Below, piece after piece: positions 1 through 8,100 of a DNA stretch of 20,550 nucleotides; the stretch's first letter is position 1; each line of letters opens with the position of its first letter. The stretch lies in contig CAJULZ010000043.1 of assembly GCA_910587205.1 (NCBI GenBank), positions 1-20,550 of the forward strand, in the 5' to 3' direction. Both the position numbers and the translations under genes were made by a program. Source of the stretch: an uncultured Oscillospiraceae bacterium (GTDB taxonomy: Bacteria; Bacillota; Clostridia; Oscillospirales; Oscillospiraceae). The notes below the pieces were generated by a model. It saw nothing but the letters and a program-made list of their open reading frames with translations. It did not search any database and had not been told where the DNA came from.

Positions 1-314
1 TCCCCTCCAGCGGCACCTCCTTCGAGATCGGCGCCACCGCCATCTTCAAGGGCGCGAAGCACCCCAACGCCGCCAAGCTGTGGATTGAGTATGCCCTGTC
101 CCCCGACTGCGTGAACCAGGCGAAGGACTTCGGCTCCTACCAGTTCCTGGTCATTGACAACGCGGAGCAGCCCCAGCAGGCCGCCGACTTTGGACTGGAT
201 CCCAACAACGTCATGGACTATGACTTTGAGGACGCCAAGAACAACATCACCACCTACATTGAGGAAGTCATGAACGCCCTGGGCGGCGGCGACGGCCGCT
301 TCCAGACGGAGTAA
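1..314 (+). CDS. Iron(III)-type ABC transporter substrate-binding protein, C-terminal fragment
   Basis: The last 103 codons of a gene that begins before the window; the first complete codon is at 3 and the stop ends at 314. The fragment contains a stretch ending in GAKHPNAAKLWIEYALS, which resembles the C-terminal lobe of AfuA/FbpA-type periplasmic or lipid-anchored ferric-ion binding proteins (the 'GA.hP.AAk.f.dw.lS' region). It would capture the substrate outside the membrane and hand it to the permease encoded downstream. The permease and ATPase genes follow on the same strand, which supports the assignment. The ligand-binding residues and any signal peptide lie outside the window, so the ligand (iron, another metal complex or an organic compound) cannot be decided here. 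Confidence 0.8.
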   Translation, partial: PSSGTSFEIGATAIFKGAKHPNAAKLWIEYALSPDCVNQAKDFGSYQFLVIDNAEQPQQAADFGLDPNNVMDYDFEDAKNNITTYIEEVMNALGGGDGRFQTE

Positions 315-458
315 ACGCAAGCTCCGCATCCTTCGCTTCCGGCTGACGCCGAAAGCTCGTTCACTCCACTGCGTCCACTCGAACCCGCTTCGCTGGGCTT
401 CGGTTTGGGCCCGCCTGCGGCGGGATAGGGCGCAAGGGTCAGCAACCATTTCCAAGAG
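315..458. other. GC-rich non-coding spacer with small inverted repeats
   Basis: No credible reading frame was found between the binding-protein stop and the hairpin at 459. Two short stem-loops are visible. CTTCCGGC (336-343) faces GCCGAAAG (348-355) with one mismatch, and CCCGCC (410-415) faces GGCGGG (419-424) around a three-base loop. The composition looks like a dispersed intergenic repeat rather than a decayed gene, but only one copy is present, so this is inference. Confidence 0.4.
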
Positions 459-493
459 GCGGGGACTGGCGCGAGCCGCCGGTCCCCGCTTTT
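459..493 (+). terminator. Intercistronic hairpin with short T tract (attenuator-like)
   Basis: A 12-bp stem pairs GCGGGGACTGGC (459-470) with GCCGGTCCCCGC (478-489) around a 7-base loop, with one T-G pair, and is followed directly by TTTT (490-493). It lies between the binding-protein gene and the permease. A hairpin here could stabilise the upstream message or partly terminate transcription, so that binding protein is made in excess over membrane subunits, as is common in ABC operons. Confidence 0.65.
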
Positions 494-530
494 ATGTACT
501 ATGTTTCCAAGAGAGAAAGGAGGCTCCCCT

Positions 531-2330
531 ATGGCAAGAGGCCAAGGCGCGGCCCTGGACCGGAAAAAGCTGATGGCCGACCCGGTGATGGTGGGCACTA
601 TCGTGGTTCTGATCACATTCCTGACCATATTCATCCTCTACCCCCTGGCGATCCTGCTAGTGGACAGCTTCGTGGGGGACGGAAGCCTGTCCCTCAGCGC
701 TTTCCAGCGGATCTTCGCCATGCCCACGTTCACCAGGGCTATTGGTAATACCTTGAAGGTGGGCTTCCTGGTGGGCATCCTGTCCACGGTGGTTGGCCTG
801 CTGTTCGCCTATGTGGAGGTGTATGTCAAGGTGGGCCGGGCGGTGGGCGGCCTATTCAAAGTGGTGTCCATGCTGCCGGTGGTGTCGCCCCCCTTTGTGC
901 TGTCTCTGTCTATGATCATGCTGTTCGGCAAGTCGGGCATCATCACCAAGTTCCTGCTGGGCATCAAGGACAACAGCGTGTATGGCTTCTGGGGTATCGT
1001 CGTGGTGCAGTCCCTCACATTCTTCCCGGTGTGCTACATGATGCTCAAGGGCCTGCTGAAGAACATCGACCCCTCTTTGGAGGAGGCCGCCCGGGACATG
1101 GGCGCATCCCGGGGCAAGGTGTTTATGACCGTTACCCTGCCGCTGCTGCTGCCCGGCCTGGGCAATGCCTTTCTGGTGACCTTTATTGAGTCCATTGCCG
1201 ACTTTGCCAACCCCATGATCATCGGCGGCTCCTACGATACCCTGGCCACCACCATCTACCTGCAAATCACCGGCGCCTACGACAAAGTGGGGGCCGCGGC
1301 CATGGCGGTGGTGCTGCTGGCCATTACCCTGCTGATGTTTGCGGTACAGAAATACTACCTGGAAGCCAAGACCGCCGCCACCCTCACGGGTAAGGCATCC
1401 CGGGGGCGTATGCTCATCGGGGAGCGCAGCGTCACCCTGCCGCTGACCATCCTGTGCGCCCTGGCGGCTATCTTTGTGATCATGATGTACCTATGCGTGC
1501 CCATCGGGGCGCTGTTCCCCACCTGGGGGTACAAGTTCACCCCCCTCACCTTCAAATGGTTCGCTCAGGTGTTTACCCGGTACAAGGGTTTCCAGGCGTT
1601 CCGGGACTCCTTTGTGCTCTCCCTCATCTCCGCTCCTATCACCGCCCTGCTGTCCATGATCATCTCCTACCTGGTGGTGAAGCGGAAGTTCAAGGCCAAG
1701 GGCTTCATTGAGGCGGTGTCCATGCTGGCTATGGCGGTGCCCGGCACGGTGCTGGGCGTGGGCTACATCCGGGGCTTCTCCGGCGGCGTGTTCCACAGCG
1801 CCAACTGGCCCATCTTTGCCGATGCGGTGAAGGAGGGCGAAACGGTGGTGCGGGAGGCCGGGGCTCTCCATGGCCTGTTCCCCAACGGTATTTTGGGCGG
1901 CATCTATGGCAGCGCGGCGATTTTAATTATCGTGTTTGTGGTGCGCTCCCTGCCCACGGGCACCCGGAGCGGCATCTCCGCCCTGCGGCAGATTGACAAA
2001 TCCATTGAGGAGTCGGCCTACGACATGGGCGCGGACAGCTTCAAGGTGTTCATGACCGTCACCCTGCCGCTGATCAAGGACTCCTTCCTCAGCGGCCTGG
2101 TTACTGCCTTTGTCCGCTCCATCACCGCCATCTCCGCCATCATCCTGCTGGTGACGCCCCAGTTCCTGCTCATCACCGTGCAGATCAACGAGTTCGCGGA
2201 GAAGGGCTCGTACAGCCTTGCCTGCGCCTTTGCCACCATCCTCATCATCATCACCTACGGTTCGGTGCTGTTGATGAACCTGGTTATGAAATTTTTCGGC
2301 ACCAGCCGGAAGCTGAAGGAGGACGAATGA
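531..2330 (+). CDS. ABC transporter permease, fused two-domain iron(III) type (FbpB/AfuB-like)
   Basis: A 599-residue polytopic membrane protein with two tandem permease domains, as in FbpB/AfuB-type ferric-iron importers. Each half ends in an EAA loop that docks on the ATPase: EEAARDMGAS from about residue 184 and EESAYDMGAD from about residue 493, both followed by KVFMTVTLPL. Hydrophobic segments alternate throughout, with an insertion at about residues 420-445 in the second half. I chose the ATG at 531 because AAAGGAGG at 516-523 lies 7 bases upstream; an in-frame ATG at 501 lacks such a site. The ATPase gene starts one base after the stop, so the two are translationally linked. Permeases for putrescine, sulfate or other small ligands share this fold, so iron is the likeliest but not the only substrate. 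Confidence 0.88.
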   Translation: MARGQGAALDRKKLMADPVMVGTIVVLITFLTIFILYPLAILLVDSFVGDGSLSLSAFQRIFAMPTFTRAIGNTLKVGFLVGILSTVVGLLFAYVEVYVKVGRAVGGLFKVVSMLPVVSPPFVLSLSMIMLFGKSGIITKFLLGIKDNSVYGFWGIVVVQSLTFFPVCYMMLKGLLKNIDPSLEEAARDMGASRGKVFMTVTLPLLLPGLGNAFLVTFIESIADFANPMIIGGSYDTLATTIYLQITGAYDKVGAAAMAVVLLAITLLMFAVQKYYLEAKTAATLTGKASRGRMLIGERSVTLPLTILCALAAIFVIMMYLCVPIGALFPTWGYKFTPLTFKWFAQVFTRYKGFQAFRDSFVLSLISAPITALLSMIISYLVVKRKFKAKGFIEAVSMLAMAVPGTVLGVGYIRGFSGGVFHSANWPIFADAVKEGETVVREAGALHGLFPNGILGGIYGSAAILIIVFVVRSLPTGTRSGISALRQIDKSIEESAYDMGADSFKVFMTVTLPLIKDSFLSGLVTAFVRSITAISAIILLVTPQFLLITVQINEFAEKGSYSLACAFATILIIITYGSVLLMNLVMKFFGTSRKLKEDE

Positions 2331-2331
2331 T

Positions 2332-3393
2332 ATGGCGAAAGAGAAAAAAGGCGTCCGCTTGGAGCATATCTCCAAGATCTATCAGGATCCCAAGACGAAG
2401 AAGGACTTTTACGCCGTCCGCGATACGTCTTTGGAGATCGCCCCCGGCTCCTTCGTGACCCTGCTGGGGCCTTCCGGTTGCGGCAAGACCACCACTCTGC
2501 GGATGATCGCCGGGTTTGAGAGCCCCGACGAGGGGGAGATCTACCTGGGTGACGAGGCCATCAACGCCTTGACGCCCAACAAGCGGGACACCGCCATGGT
2601 GTTCCAGAGCTACGCCCTGCTGCCCCACTACAACATTTTCGACAATGTGGCCTACGGCCTGAAGCTGCGCAAAATGGACAAGGAGACCATCAAGGTCAAG
2701 GTGATGGATATCCTGAAGCTGGTGGGCCTGGAGGGGATGGAGGGCCGCATGACCAACCAGCTGTCCGGCGGGCAGCAGCAGCGGGTGGCCCTGGCCCGGG
2801 CGCTGGTGTTGGAGCCGGGGGTGCTGCTGTTTGACGAGCCGCTGTCCAACCTGGACGCCAAATTGCGCGTGTCCATGCGCACCGAGATCCGCCGCATCCA
2901 GCAGGAGGCGGGCATTACCGCCGTCTACGTCACTCACGATCAGAGCGAGGCCATGGCCCTTTCCGACCAGATCATCATCATGGAGAAGGGCGTGGTGGCC
3001 CAGATCGGCACCCCCCAGGAGGTGTACTACCACCCCAGCAATGAGTTTGTGGCCGATTTCATCGGCGAGGCCAACTTCCTGCGCGGCACGTTGGTGAGCG
3101 GGGAGACCGCCGATATCGGCGGCCACAAGGTGGCGGTGGACGCCGCCGGGCAGAATGTGGGCGGGGCCTGCACCCTGGTGCTCCGGCCGGAATCCGCGGT
3201 GTTGGGGGACGCGGGGCAGCTGCCCTGCAAGGTGATTTTGTCCTGCTTCATGGGCTCGTACCAGAACTACCACGTGATGGTGGGGGACACCCTGGTGAAG
3301 ATCACCGACTTCAACCCCAAGAGCAAGAAGATCTATGCGGTGGGGGACGAGGCCTGGGTGGGCTTCACCAAAGAGGACGTCCACGTGTTGTAA
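2332..3393 (+). CDS. ABC transporter ATP-binding protein (FbpC/PotA family)
   Basis: A 353-residue ATPase that powers the importer encoded just upstream. Walker A is GPSGCGKTT (residues 46-54), the signature LSGGQ is at 144-148, Walker B is VLLFDE at 164-169 and the switch histidine is H202 in YVTHDQSEA. After about residue 240 comes a C-terminal beta-rich region typical of the TOBE domain of CUT1/Fbp-type importers. The ATG at 2332 is preceded by AAGGAGGA (2316-2323) inside the permease gene, so translation is coupled. A strong hairpin follows the stop, making this the last gene of the transport operon. The family is certain; the substrate is inferred from the partner genes. Confidence 0.92.
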   Translation: MAKEKKGVRLEHISKIYQDPKTKKDFYAVRDTSLEIAPGSFVTLLGPSGCGKTTTLRMIAGFESPDEGEIYLGDEAINALTPNKRDTAMVFQSYALLPHYNIFDNVAYGLKLRKMDKETIKVKVMDILKLVGLEGMEGRMTNQLSGGQQQRVALARALVLEPGVLLFDEPLSNLDAKLRVSMRTEIRRIQQEAGITAVYVTHDQSEAMALSDQIIIMEKGVVAQIGTPQEVYYHPSNEFVADFIGEANFLRGTLVSGETADIGGHKVAVDAAGQNVGGACTLVLRPESAVLGDAGQLPCKVILSCFMGSYQNYHVMVGDTLVKITDFNPKSKKIYAVGDEAWVGFTKEDVHVL

Positions 3394-3411
3394 TTCTGAC
3401 AAAACACAGAG

Positions 3412-3449
3412 AACGCGCCCCGCGGCATGAAAGCCGTGGGGCGCGTTTT
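3412..3449 (+). terminator. Rho-independent terminator of the ABC importer operon
   Basis: AACGCGCCCCGCGGC (3412-3426) pairs with GCCGTGGGGCGCGTT (3433-3447), with one G-T pair and a six-base loop. The right arm runs into TTTT at 3446-3449. It begins 19 bases after the ATPase stop. Confidence 0.9.
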
Positions 3450-3462
3450 AGTAGATTTGGCC

Positions 3463-3491
3463 TTGCAAAGGGGAAAAAGGTGTAGTATAAT
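3463..3491 (+). promoter_or_regulatory. Sigma-A-type promoter of the aminotransferase gene
   Basis: TTGCAA (3463-3468), a 17-base spacer and a perfect TATAAT (3486-3491). It sits directly after the importer terminator and about 70 bases before the aminotransferase start. No operator-like repeat was seen around it. Confidence 0.8.
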
Positions 3492-3559
3492 GTGTGACGG
3501 CACTTTTTCGCTTTAACGCATATATGTGCCAAAGTGAAGGGCTGGAAAGGATGATCCAG

Positions 3560-4759
3560 ATGATTTCGGAAGCCATGCGGGAGTTAGGGGCCCAGGGGAA
3601 CCCCATGCGGGTGCTGTTTGAATATGGAAAGAAGCGGGCGGCGGAGATCGGCGCGGAAAACGTGCTGGATTTTGCCCTGGGCAACCCCTCCGTGCCGCCC
3701 CCGGCCCAGGTGAATGAGGTCATCCTGGAGGTGCTGTCTGGGGAGAGGCGAGACTCCATCCACGCCTACACCAGCGCCGCCGGTGACCTGGAAGTACGGG
3801 ACACCATCGCCGCGTCGCTGAACCGGCGGTTTGACGCGGGCTGCCGGGGAGCCGACCTGTTCCTCACCTGCGGCGCGGCCCCGGCGCTGTGCGCCTGCCT
3901 GAAGGGACTGTGCTGTCCCGGCGACCAGTTTATTGTTATCACCCCCTATTTTACGGAATACCGTATTTTTATCCAAGGCGCGGGCGGGGAGACAGTGGAG
4001 GTGCCTGCCCAGCGGGACACCTTCCGGCTGGATATCCCCGCCATTGAGGAAGCCTTGTCCCCCCGGGTGAAAGGAGTCGTCATCAACTCCCCCAACAACC
4101 CCAGCGGGGTAGTCTATCCCAGGGAAAACCTGGACGCGCTGGGGGCTCTGCTCCGCCGGAAGGGGGAGGAATACGGCGCACCCATTTATCTCATCTCCGA
4201 TGAGCCCTACCGGGAGGTGGTATACGACGGGGTAGAGGTGCCCTGGGTGCCCCACTGCTACGAGAATACCCTGGTGTGTTACTCCTACAGCAAGGCCATT
4301 TCCCTGCCTGGGGAGCGCATTGGCTATGTGCTGGTGCCGCCGTCTATGGCGGATCACGACGCGGTGTACCAGGCGGTGGCGGGGGCGGGCCGTGCGGTGG
4401 GGCATATCAATGCCCCCAGCTTGTTCCAGCAGGTGGCCGCCGCCTGCGACGGCATGGTCAGCGACCTCACCGCCTACACGGTGAACCGCGACCTGCTGTA
4501 CAGCAACCTCACCGCCCTGGGGTTCCAGTGCGTCAAGCCGGAGGGGACGTTTTACTTGATGATGAAATCCCCGGAACCGGACGCGGCGGCGTTCAGCAAA
4601 AAGGCCATGGAGCTGGATTTGCTGTTCCCGGACACAGGGAGTTTTTCCTGTCCAGGTTACGTGCGTATCGCCTACTGCGTGCCCACCAGCCGGGTGGAGC
4701 AGTCGCTGCCCCGGTTTGCCCGGTTGGCCCAGATGTACGGCCTGAGCGGGGAGAATTGA
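3560..4759 (+). CDS. PLP-dependent aminotransferase, class I/II
   Basis: A 399-residue fold-type I aminotransferase. From the chosen start, NSPNNPSG lies at 176-183, the cofactor aspartate is D214 in ISDEPYRE with Y217, and the Schiff-base lysine is K245 in SYSKAISLPGERIGY, with R253. A C-terminal YVRIAYC segment supplies the substrate-carboxylate arginine. The N-terminal phrase FEYGKKRAAE followed by LGNPS is characteristic of a Firmicutes subgroup annotated as aspartate/aromatic-like aminotransferases; the amino donor cannot be read from sequence. The ATG at 3560 is preferred because GGAAAGG (3544-3550) lies 9 bases upstream; the ATG at 3551 touches that site, and the GTG at 3494 lies too close to the -10 element. 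It is monocistronic, with its own promoter and terminator. Confidence 0.9.
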   Translation: MISEAMRELGAQGNPMRVLFEYGKKRAAEIGAENVLDFALGNPSVPPPAQVNEVILEVLSGERRDSIHAYTSAAGDLEVRDTIAASLNRRFDAGCRGADLFLTCGAAPALCACLKGLCCPGDQFIVITPYFTEYRIFIQGAGGETVEVPAQRDTFRLDIPAIEEALSPRVKGVVINSPNNPSGVVYPRENLDALGALLRRKGEEYGAPIYLISDEPYREVVYDGVEVPWVPHCYENTLVCYSYSKAISLPGERIGYVLVPPSMADHDAVYQAVAGAGRAVGHINAPSLFQQVAAACDGMVSDLTAYTVNRDLLYSNLTALGFQCVKPEGTFYLMMKSPEPDAAAFSKKAMELDLLFPDTGSFSCPGYVRIAYCVPTSRVEQSLPRFARLAQMYGLSGEN

Positions 4760-4781
4760 ATGAATACCGTCAAATTTGATA

Positions 4782-4819
4782 AAAGCAGCCCTTGCCTGTT
4801 GAAGGACAAGGGCTGCTTT
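4782..4819 (+). terminator. Terminator hairpin after the aminotransferase gene
   Basis: A perfect 13-bp stem: AAAGCAGCCCTTG (4782-4794) and CAAGGGCTGCTTT (4807-4819) around a 12-base loop. The T run lies within the right arm and is short, so termination may be incomplete. Confidence 0.75.
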
Positions 4820-4843
4820 GCACAAAATGATGGTGAAAACCAC

Positions 4844-4876
4844 GCCAAGGTTTCGAGACCTGAGGGCCGTTTTTTT
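4844..4876 (+). terminator. Possible second, weaker terminator
   Basis: AGGTT (4848-4852) pairs with GACCT (4857-4861) around TCGA. An outer GCC/GGC pair is at 4844-4846 and 4865-4867, and seven T residues follow at 4870-4876. The stem is short and has an internal loop, but the T tract is better than that of the preceding hairpin. It may act as a back-up. Confidence 0.35.
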
Positions 4877-4890
4877 GTTAAAATTTCGAC

Positions 4891-4919
4891 TTGCGGTTTT
4901 GTGGCGGGGATGCTATATT
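4891..4919 (+). promoter_or_regulatory. Extended -10 promoter of the antiporter gene
   Basis: TTGCGG (4891-4896), a 17-base spacer and TATATT (4914-4919), preceded by TGC to give an extended -10. It lies about 40 bases before the antiporter start in a locally AT-rich stretch. Confidence 0.75.
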
Positions 4920-4960
4920 ACGCTTTGCTTTATTATGTCAAATTTAACTGAGGTGCCACT

Positions 4961-6250
4961 ATGCAAATCCTGATCCAGCTCTCCCTCTCTCTGGTGGGCG
5001 GACTGCTCCTGTCCCGCCTTGCCAAGAGATTAAACCTGCCCGCTGTCACGGCCTACCTGATCTGCGGCTTGCTGTTGGGCCCCTACTGCATCGGCGCGCT
5101 GGACCTGTTCCAGTTGGGCTTTAACTCCGCCGAGGAGGTGGCCTCTCTGGATATCGTGTCCCAGGTGGCCCTGGGCTTTATCGCCTTCACCATCGGCAAC
5201 GAGTTTCGTCTGGAACAGCTCAAGAGCATGGGCCGGCAGGCCATCACGGTGGGCATTTTGCAGGCGGTAGTTACCACCATCCTGGTGGATGTGGCCCTCA
5301 TTGTGCTCCATCTGGTCAATCCGGGGCTAATCTCGGTGTCCTCCGCCATCACCCTGGGGGCCATCGCCGCCGCCACCGCCCCTGCCGCCACCCTGATGGT
5401 GGTGCGGCAATACAAGGCGGACGGTCCGCTCACCAAGCTGCTGCTGCTGGTAGTGGCCATCGATGACGCGGTGGGCTTGGTGCTGTTTTCCGCCTCCTTT
5501 GGGGTGGCCGCCGCCTTGGAGAGCGGGTCGATCAGCGTGGTCACGGTGTTGGTGGAGCCGATGGTGGAGATTGTGCTGTCCTTGGGCCTGGGGGCGCTGG
5601 CGGGATGGGTGCTGTACCGGGTGGAAAAGTATTTCTACTCCCGGAGCAAGCGCCTGTCCATCTCCATCGGCTTCGTGCTGCTCACCGTGGGGCTGTCTAT
5701 GGTGGAGTTTGAGGTGGGCGGTATCCACTGTGGGTTCAGCCTGCTGTTGGTATGCATGATGACAGGCACCATCTTCTGCAACATCTGCGACTTCTCCGAG
5801 GAGCTCATGGGCCGCGTGGACGGCTGGACGGCGCCGCTGTTTGTGCTGTTCTTTGTGCTGTCCGGCGCGGAGCTGGATTTGCAGGTGCTGTCTAATCCGG
5901 TGGTGCTGCTCATCGGCGTGGTGTACATCATATTCCGCTCCCTGGGCAAGTACGTGGGGGCCTATGGCTCCTGCGCTCTCACCGGGTGCAGCGACAGCAT
6001 CAAAAAGCATCTGGGCGTCACACTGCTGCCCCAGGCGGGGGTGGCGCTGGGTATGGCCCTCACCGCCCAGCAGCTTGCGGATGGCAGCGTGGTGCGCAAT
6101 GTGGTGCTCTTCTCCGTGCTGGTGTATGAGCTGGTGGGCCCGGCGCTTACCAAGCGCTCCCTTATCGCCGCGGGGGAGATCACGACCGAGGGCAAGACCA
6201 ACGCCCGGAAGAAGAACCTGCCCCGGAAGCCGGTGCGTCTCAGCGAATGA
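4961..6250 (+). CDS. Cation:proton antiporter, CPA2 family (Na+/H+ or K+/H+)
   Basis: A 429-residue integral membrane protein with about 12 hydrophobic segments and no soluble regulatory domain. The start contains LPAVTAYLICGLLLGP, the typical first-repeat motif of CPA2 antiporters. ATAPAATL at about 139-146 and the adjacent aspartates D168-D169 in AIDDAVGL match the discontinuous helix and the paired acidic residues used for cation/proton exchange in NapA/KefB relatives. It would exchange protons for Na+ or K+ across the cytoplasmic membrane and so help with pH or sodium balance. GAGGTG (4950-4955) precedes the ATG. No KefC-type Rossmann domain follows, so a simple NapA-like antiporter is likelier than a gated K+ efflux system. 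It is monocistronic, with a promoter just upstream and a convergent terminator after it. Confidence 0.88.
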   Translation: MQILIQLSLSLVGGLLLSRLAKRLNLPAVTAYLICGLLLGPYCIGALDLFQLGFNSAEEVASLDIVSQVALGFIAFTIGNEFRLEQLKSMGRQAITVGILQAVVTTILVDVALIVLHLVNPGLISVSSAITLGAIAAATAPAATLMVVRQYKADGPLTKLLLLVVAIDDAVGLVLFSASFGVAAALESGSISVVTVLVEPMVEIVLSLGLGALAGWVLYRVEKYFYSRSKRLSISIGFVLLTVGLSMVEFEVGGIHCGFSLLLVCMMTGTIFCNICDFSEELMGRVDGWTAPLFVLFFVLSGAELDLQVLSNPVVLLIGVVYIIFRSLGKYVGAYGSCALTGCSDSIKKHLGVTLLPQAGVALGMALTAQQLADGSVVRNVVLFSVLVYELVGPALTKRSLIAAGEITTEGKTNARKKNLPRKPVRLSE

Positions 6251-6257
6251 GGTCAGA

Positions 6258-6303
6258 AAACCGACAGCCCGCGTCCCAAGACAGGGGTGCGGGCCGTCGG
6301 TTT
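6258..6303. terminator. Bidirectional terminator between convergent genes
   Basis: The outer stem AAACCGAC (6258-6265) faces GTCGGTTT (6296-6303) and the inner stem GCCCGC (6267-6272) faces GCGGGC (6289-6294), with an A/C mismatch between them. T-rich sequence follows on both strands. It serves the antiporter on the + strand and the DUF5655-like gene on the - strand, whose stop codon abuts it. Confidence 0.8.
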
Positions 6304-6684
6304 CTATTTTGTCTTGTTAAATTCCCAAGCCTCCCAAAGCCAACCCAACAGTTCGCCGTCCAGTTCCCGCTCCTCCGGAACCGGCACGTGGTGGGTCCAG
6401 CGGCCAGGGTAGGGTTCCACCGCCACGGTTATCCGGGGGGAGGGTTCCCGGCGGCCCAGGCCGAAGGACACCACCAGGCCGGGGTCCTTCTTCCGCCGGG
6501 GCAGGGAGGCCATGGCAAACAGCCGTCTGCCGTAGAAGCTGACTTGGCTTTTCTGCACCTTGACGGAGGCCTCCGGGAAGGCAGCGTCCAGCCGCTGGAA
6601 CAACGCCTCGTACAGCGCCAGACTGTCTGGCCTGCCGTCAAAGAAACGCAGCAGGTCGGCGGGATAGTGTTCCGGGATGCGCAT
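6304..6684 (-). CDS. DUF5655-like small soluble protein
   Basis: A 126-residue protein starting MRIPEHYPADLLRFFDG. The middle region, with VKVQKSQVSFYGRRLFAMAS followed by a basic RRKK and then VSFGLGR, matches the style of DUF5655 proteins, whose biochemical role is unknown to me. No signal peptide, membrane segment or catalytic motif is visible. The ATG at 6684 has a GAGGGG site upstream and lies 10 bases after the stop of the thioredoxin-like gene, so it is the last gene of the operon. Its link to the redox genes may be only co-transcription. Confidence 0.7.
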   Translation of the reverse strand: MRIPEHYPADLLRFFDGRPDSLALYEALFQRLDAAFPEASVKVQKSQVSFYGRRLFAMASLPRRKKDPGLVVSFGLGRREPSPRITVAVEPYPGRWTHHVPVPEERELDGELLGWLWEAWEFNKTK

Positions 6685-6694
6685 AGCGATCCCC

Positions 6695-7249
6695 TCAGCC
6701 CAGTGCTTTGTCGATCTCGGCGCAGTAGTGGTCGTACATGGAGTCGGCGTCGCTGGCCCCCAGCTGGATGCTGGTGATGACGCCGTTGGGGTCGATGATG
6801 ACGGTGTAGGGGATGCCATCGGTGGGGTAGAGGCTGCCCACGGCGAAGTCTGTGTCCAGGGCCACGGGGAAGGTGTAGCCGTTTTTCGCCAGGAAGTCCG
6901 TCACGGTTTTTTCATCCTCCCCGCTGTTCACCGCCAGCAGGGCGAGCTGGTCGCCGTAGGTGTCCACCAGCCGGGTGAAGGCGGGCAGCTCGGCCACGCA
7001 GGGGCCGCACCAGGTGGCCCAGAAGTTGAGCAGTACCGCTTTGCCCTGCTGGTCGGACAGAGTAAAGGTGGAACCGTCGGTGAGGGTGGCGGTGAAGTCG
7101 GGGGCGGAAGCCCCCACCTCCACCACGGCGGGGACAGTGCTGCCGCCGGGAATGCCCGTGGCGGTGGGGGTGGCCTGGCCGCAGGCGGTGAGGGCCAGGC
7201 AGAGGGACAGCAGGATCAGGATCAGTCCGGTCGCTTTTCTTGTTTGCAT
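6695..7249 (-). CDS. TlpA/ResA-like thiol-disulfide oxidoreductase, lipoprotein
   Basis: A 184-residue exported redoxin. Residues 1-22 form a lipoprotein signal ending in the lipobox LTAC, with C23 as the lipidated cysteine. A low-complexity linker follows, then a thioredoxin fold with WATWCGPC (residues 77-84; active cysteines C81 and C84) and the cis-proline segment DGIPYTV (144-150). It would be anchored outside the membrane and would reduce or exchange disulfides. The ATG at 7249 has GGAAAGG upstream and overlaps the end of the 4Fe-4S protein gene by 28 bases, so the two are probably translated together. The polytopic Fe-S protein may supply electrons to it; that is inference from gene order. 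Confidence 0.9.
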   Translation of the reverse strand: MQTRKATGLILILLSLCLALTACGQATPTATGIPGGSTVPAVVEVGASAPDFTATLTDGSTFTLSDQQGKAVLLNFWATWCGPCVAELPAFTRLVDTYGDQLALLAVNSGEDEKTVTDFLAKNGYTFPVALDTDFAVGSLYPTDGIPYTVIIDPNGVITSIQLGASDADSMYDHYCAEIDKALG

Positions 7250-8100
7250 GGTTTTCGTTCCTTTCCAAAATAGATGGCGTTTTTGGGGCAGAGCTGGCCG
7301 CAGTGGCCGCAGTGGATGCACTCGTGGTCGCCCACCCGCTTTACGTCCATTTGGCAGGCCCGGACGCAGGCCCCGCAGCCGTTGCACAGCTCCTTGTCCA
7401 CCCGGACGGCCAGCAGGGCGATGCGGCTGAACAGGGAGTAGATGGCCCCCAGGGGGCACAGGAAGCGGCAAAACGCCCGGTAGAGGAAGACGCACAGAAC
7501 GAGTATGACGATACACACCAGGGTCTTCCAGCCGAACAGCGCCCCGGCCAGGGCCCGGTACTCCCCCCGCAGGGACAGCAGGGGGAAGCCGCCCTCCAGC
7601 GTTCCCGCCGGGCAGATGTACTTGCAGAAAGCGGGCACAGGCATCCCCTTGGCGAAAGCGTACCAGATGGGCAGCGCCACCACAAACACGACCAAAATCA
7701 CATATTTCAGCCAGGAAAGCCGGCGGGTCCACTTGCTCTTTTTGATTTTTGGGGTGGGGATTTTATGCAGCAGCTCCTGGATCAGCCCGAAGGGGCATAG
7801 AAAGCCGCACACCACCCGGCCCAGAGCGACGCCGATCAGCAGCAAAAACCCGGCGATGTACAGCGGCAGCTTCCGCGGGAGGCTGCTCAGGGCGTTTTGA
7901 AGCGCACCCAGGGGACAGGAACCCACCGCACCGGGGCAGGAATAGCAGTTCAGTCCCGGCACACATACGCCCTTGGACGGGCCCTTGTAGATGGAGCCGG
8001 AGGCGAAGCCGGGGAGGTTGGCGTTGTACAGCAGGGCGCTGGCCAGCTGGATACACTTGCGCCGGAGCTCCGGCCGTTTGTTTGTCTTATCCAATTCCAA
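7222..8100 (-). CDS. Polytopic 4Fe-4S ferredoxin-type membrane protein (NapH/CcoG-like)
   Basis: A 292-residue membrane protein with about four to five hydrophobic segments (around 79-95, 130-150, 190-208). It carries CPxG-type motifs after several helices: CGFLCPFG (98-105), CKYICPAG (159-166) and CRFLCPLG (211-218). The C-terminus holds two classic [4Fe-4S] motifs, C239/C242/C245/C249 and C261/C264/C267/C271. An N-terminal CYSCPGAVGSCP (52-63) adds further cysteines. NapH, NosR and CcoG relatives pass electrons across or along the membrane. The likely start is TTG at 8100, with GGAG four bases upstream; a TTG at 8094 has better spacing. The start overlaps the end of the CD1871A-type gene by 14 bases. 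Confidence 0.85.
   Translation of the reverse strand: MELDKTNKRPELRRKCIQLASALLYNANLPGFASGSIYKGPSKGVCVPGLNCYSCPGAVGSCPLGALQNALSSLPRKLPLYIAGFLLLIGVALGRVVCGFLCPFGLIQELLHKIPTPKIKKSKWTRRLSWLKYVILVVFVVALPIWYAFAKGMPVPAFCKYICPAGTLEGGFPLLSLRGEYRALAGALFGWKTLVCIVILVLCVFLYRAFCRFLCPLGAIYSLFSRIALLAVRVDKELCNGCGACVRACQMDVKRVGDHECIHCGHCGQLCPKNAIYFGKERKPCKQEKRPD

Noticed and set aside
2284..3402. A 372-codon open frame on the - strand opposite the ATPase gene
   Set aside because: Mirror of the ATPase coding sequence; no ribosome-binding site or domain.
4760..4951. A 63-codon + strand frame after the aminotransferase gene
   Set aside because: It spans the terminator hairpin and the antiporter promoter, so it is not a plausible gene.
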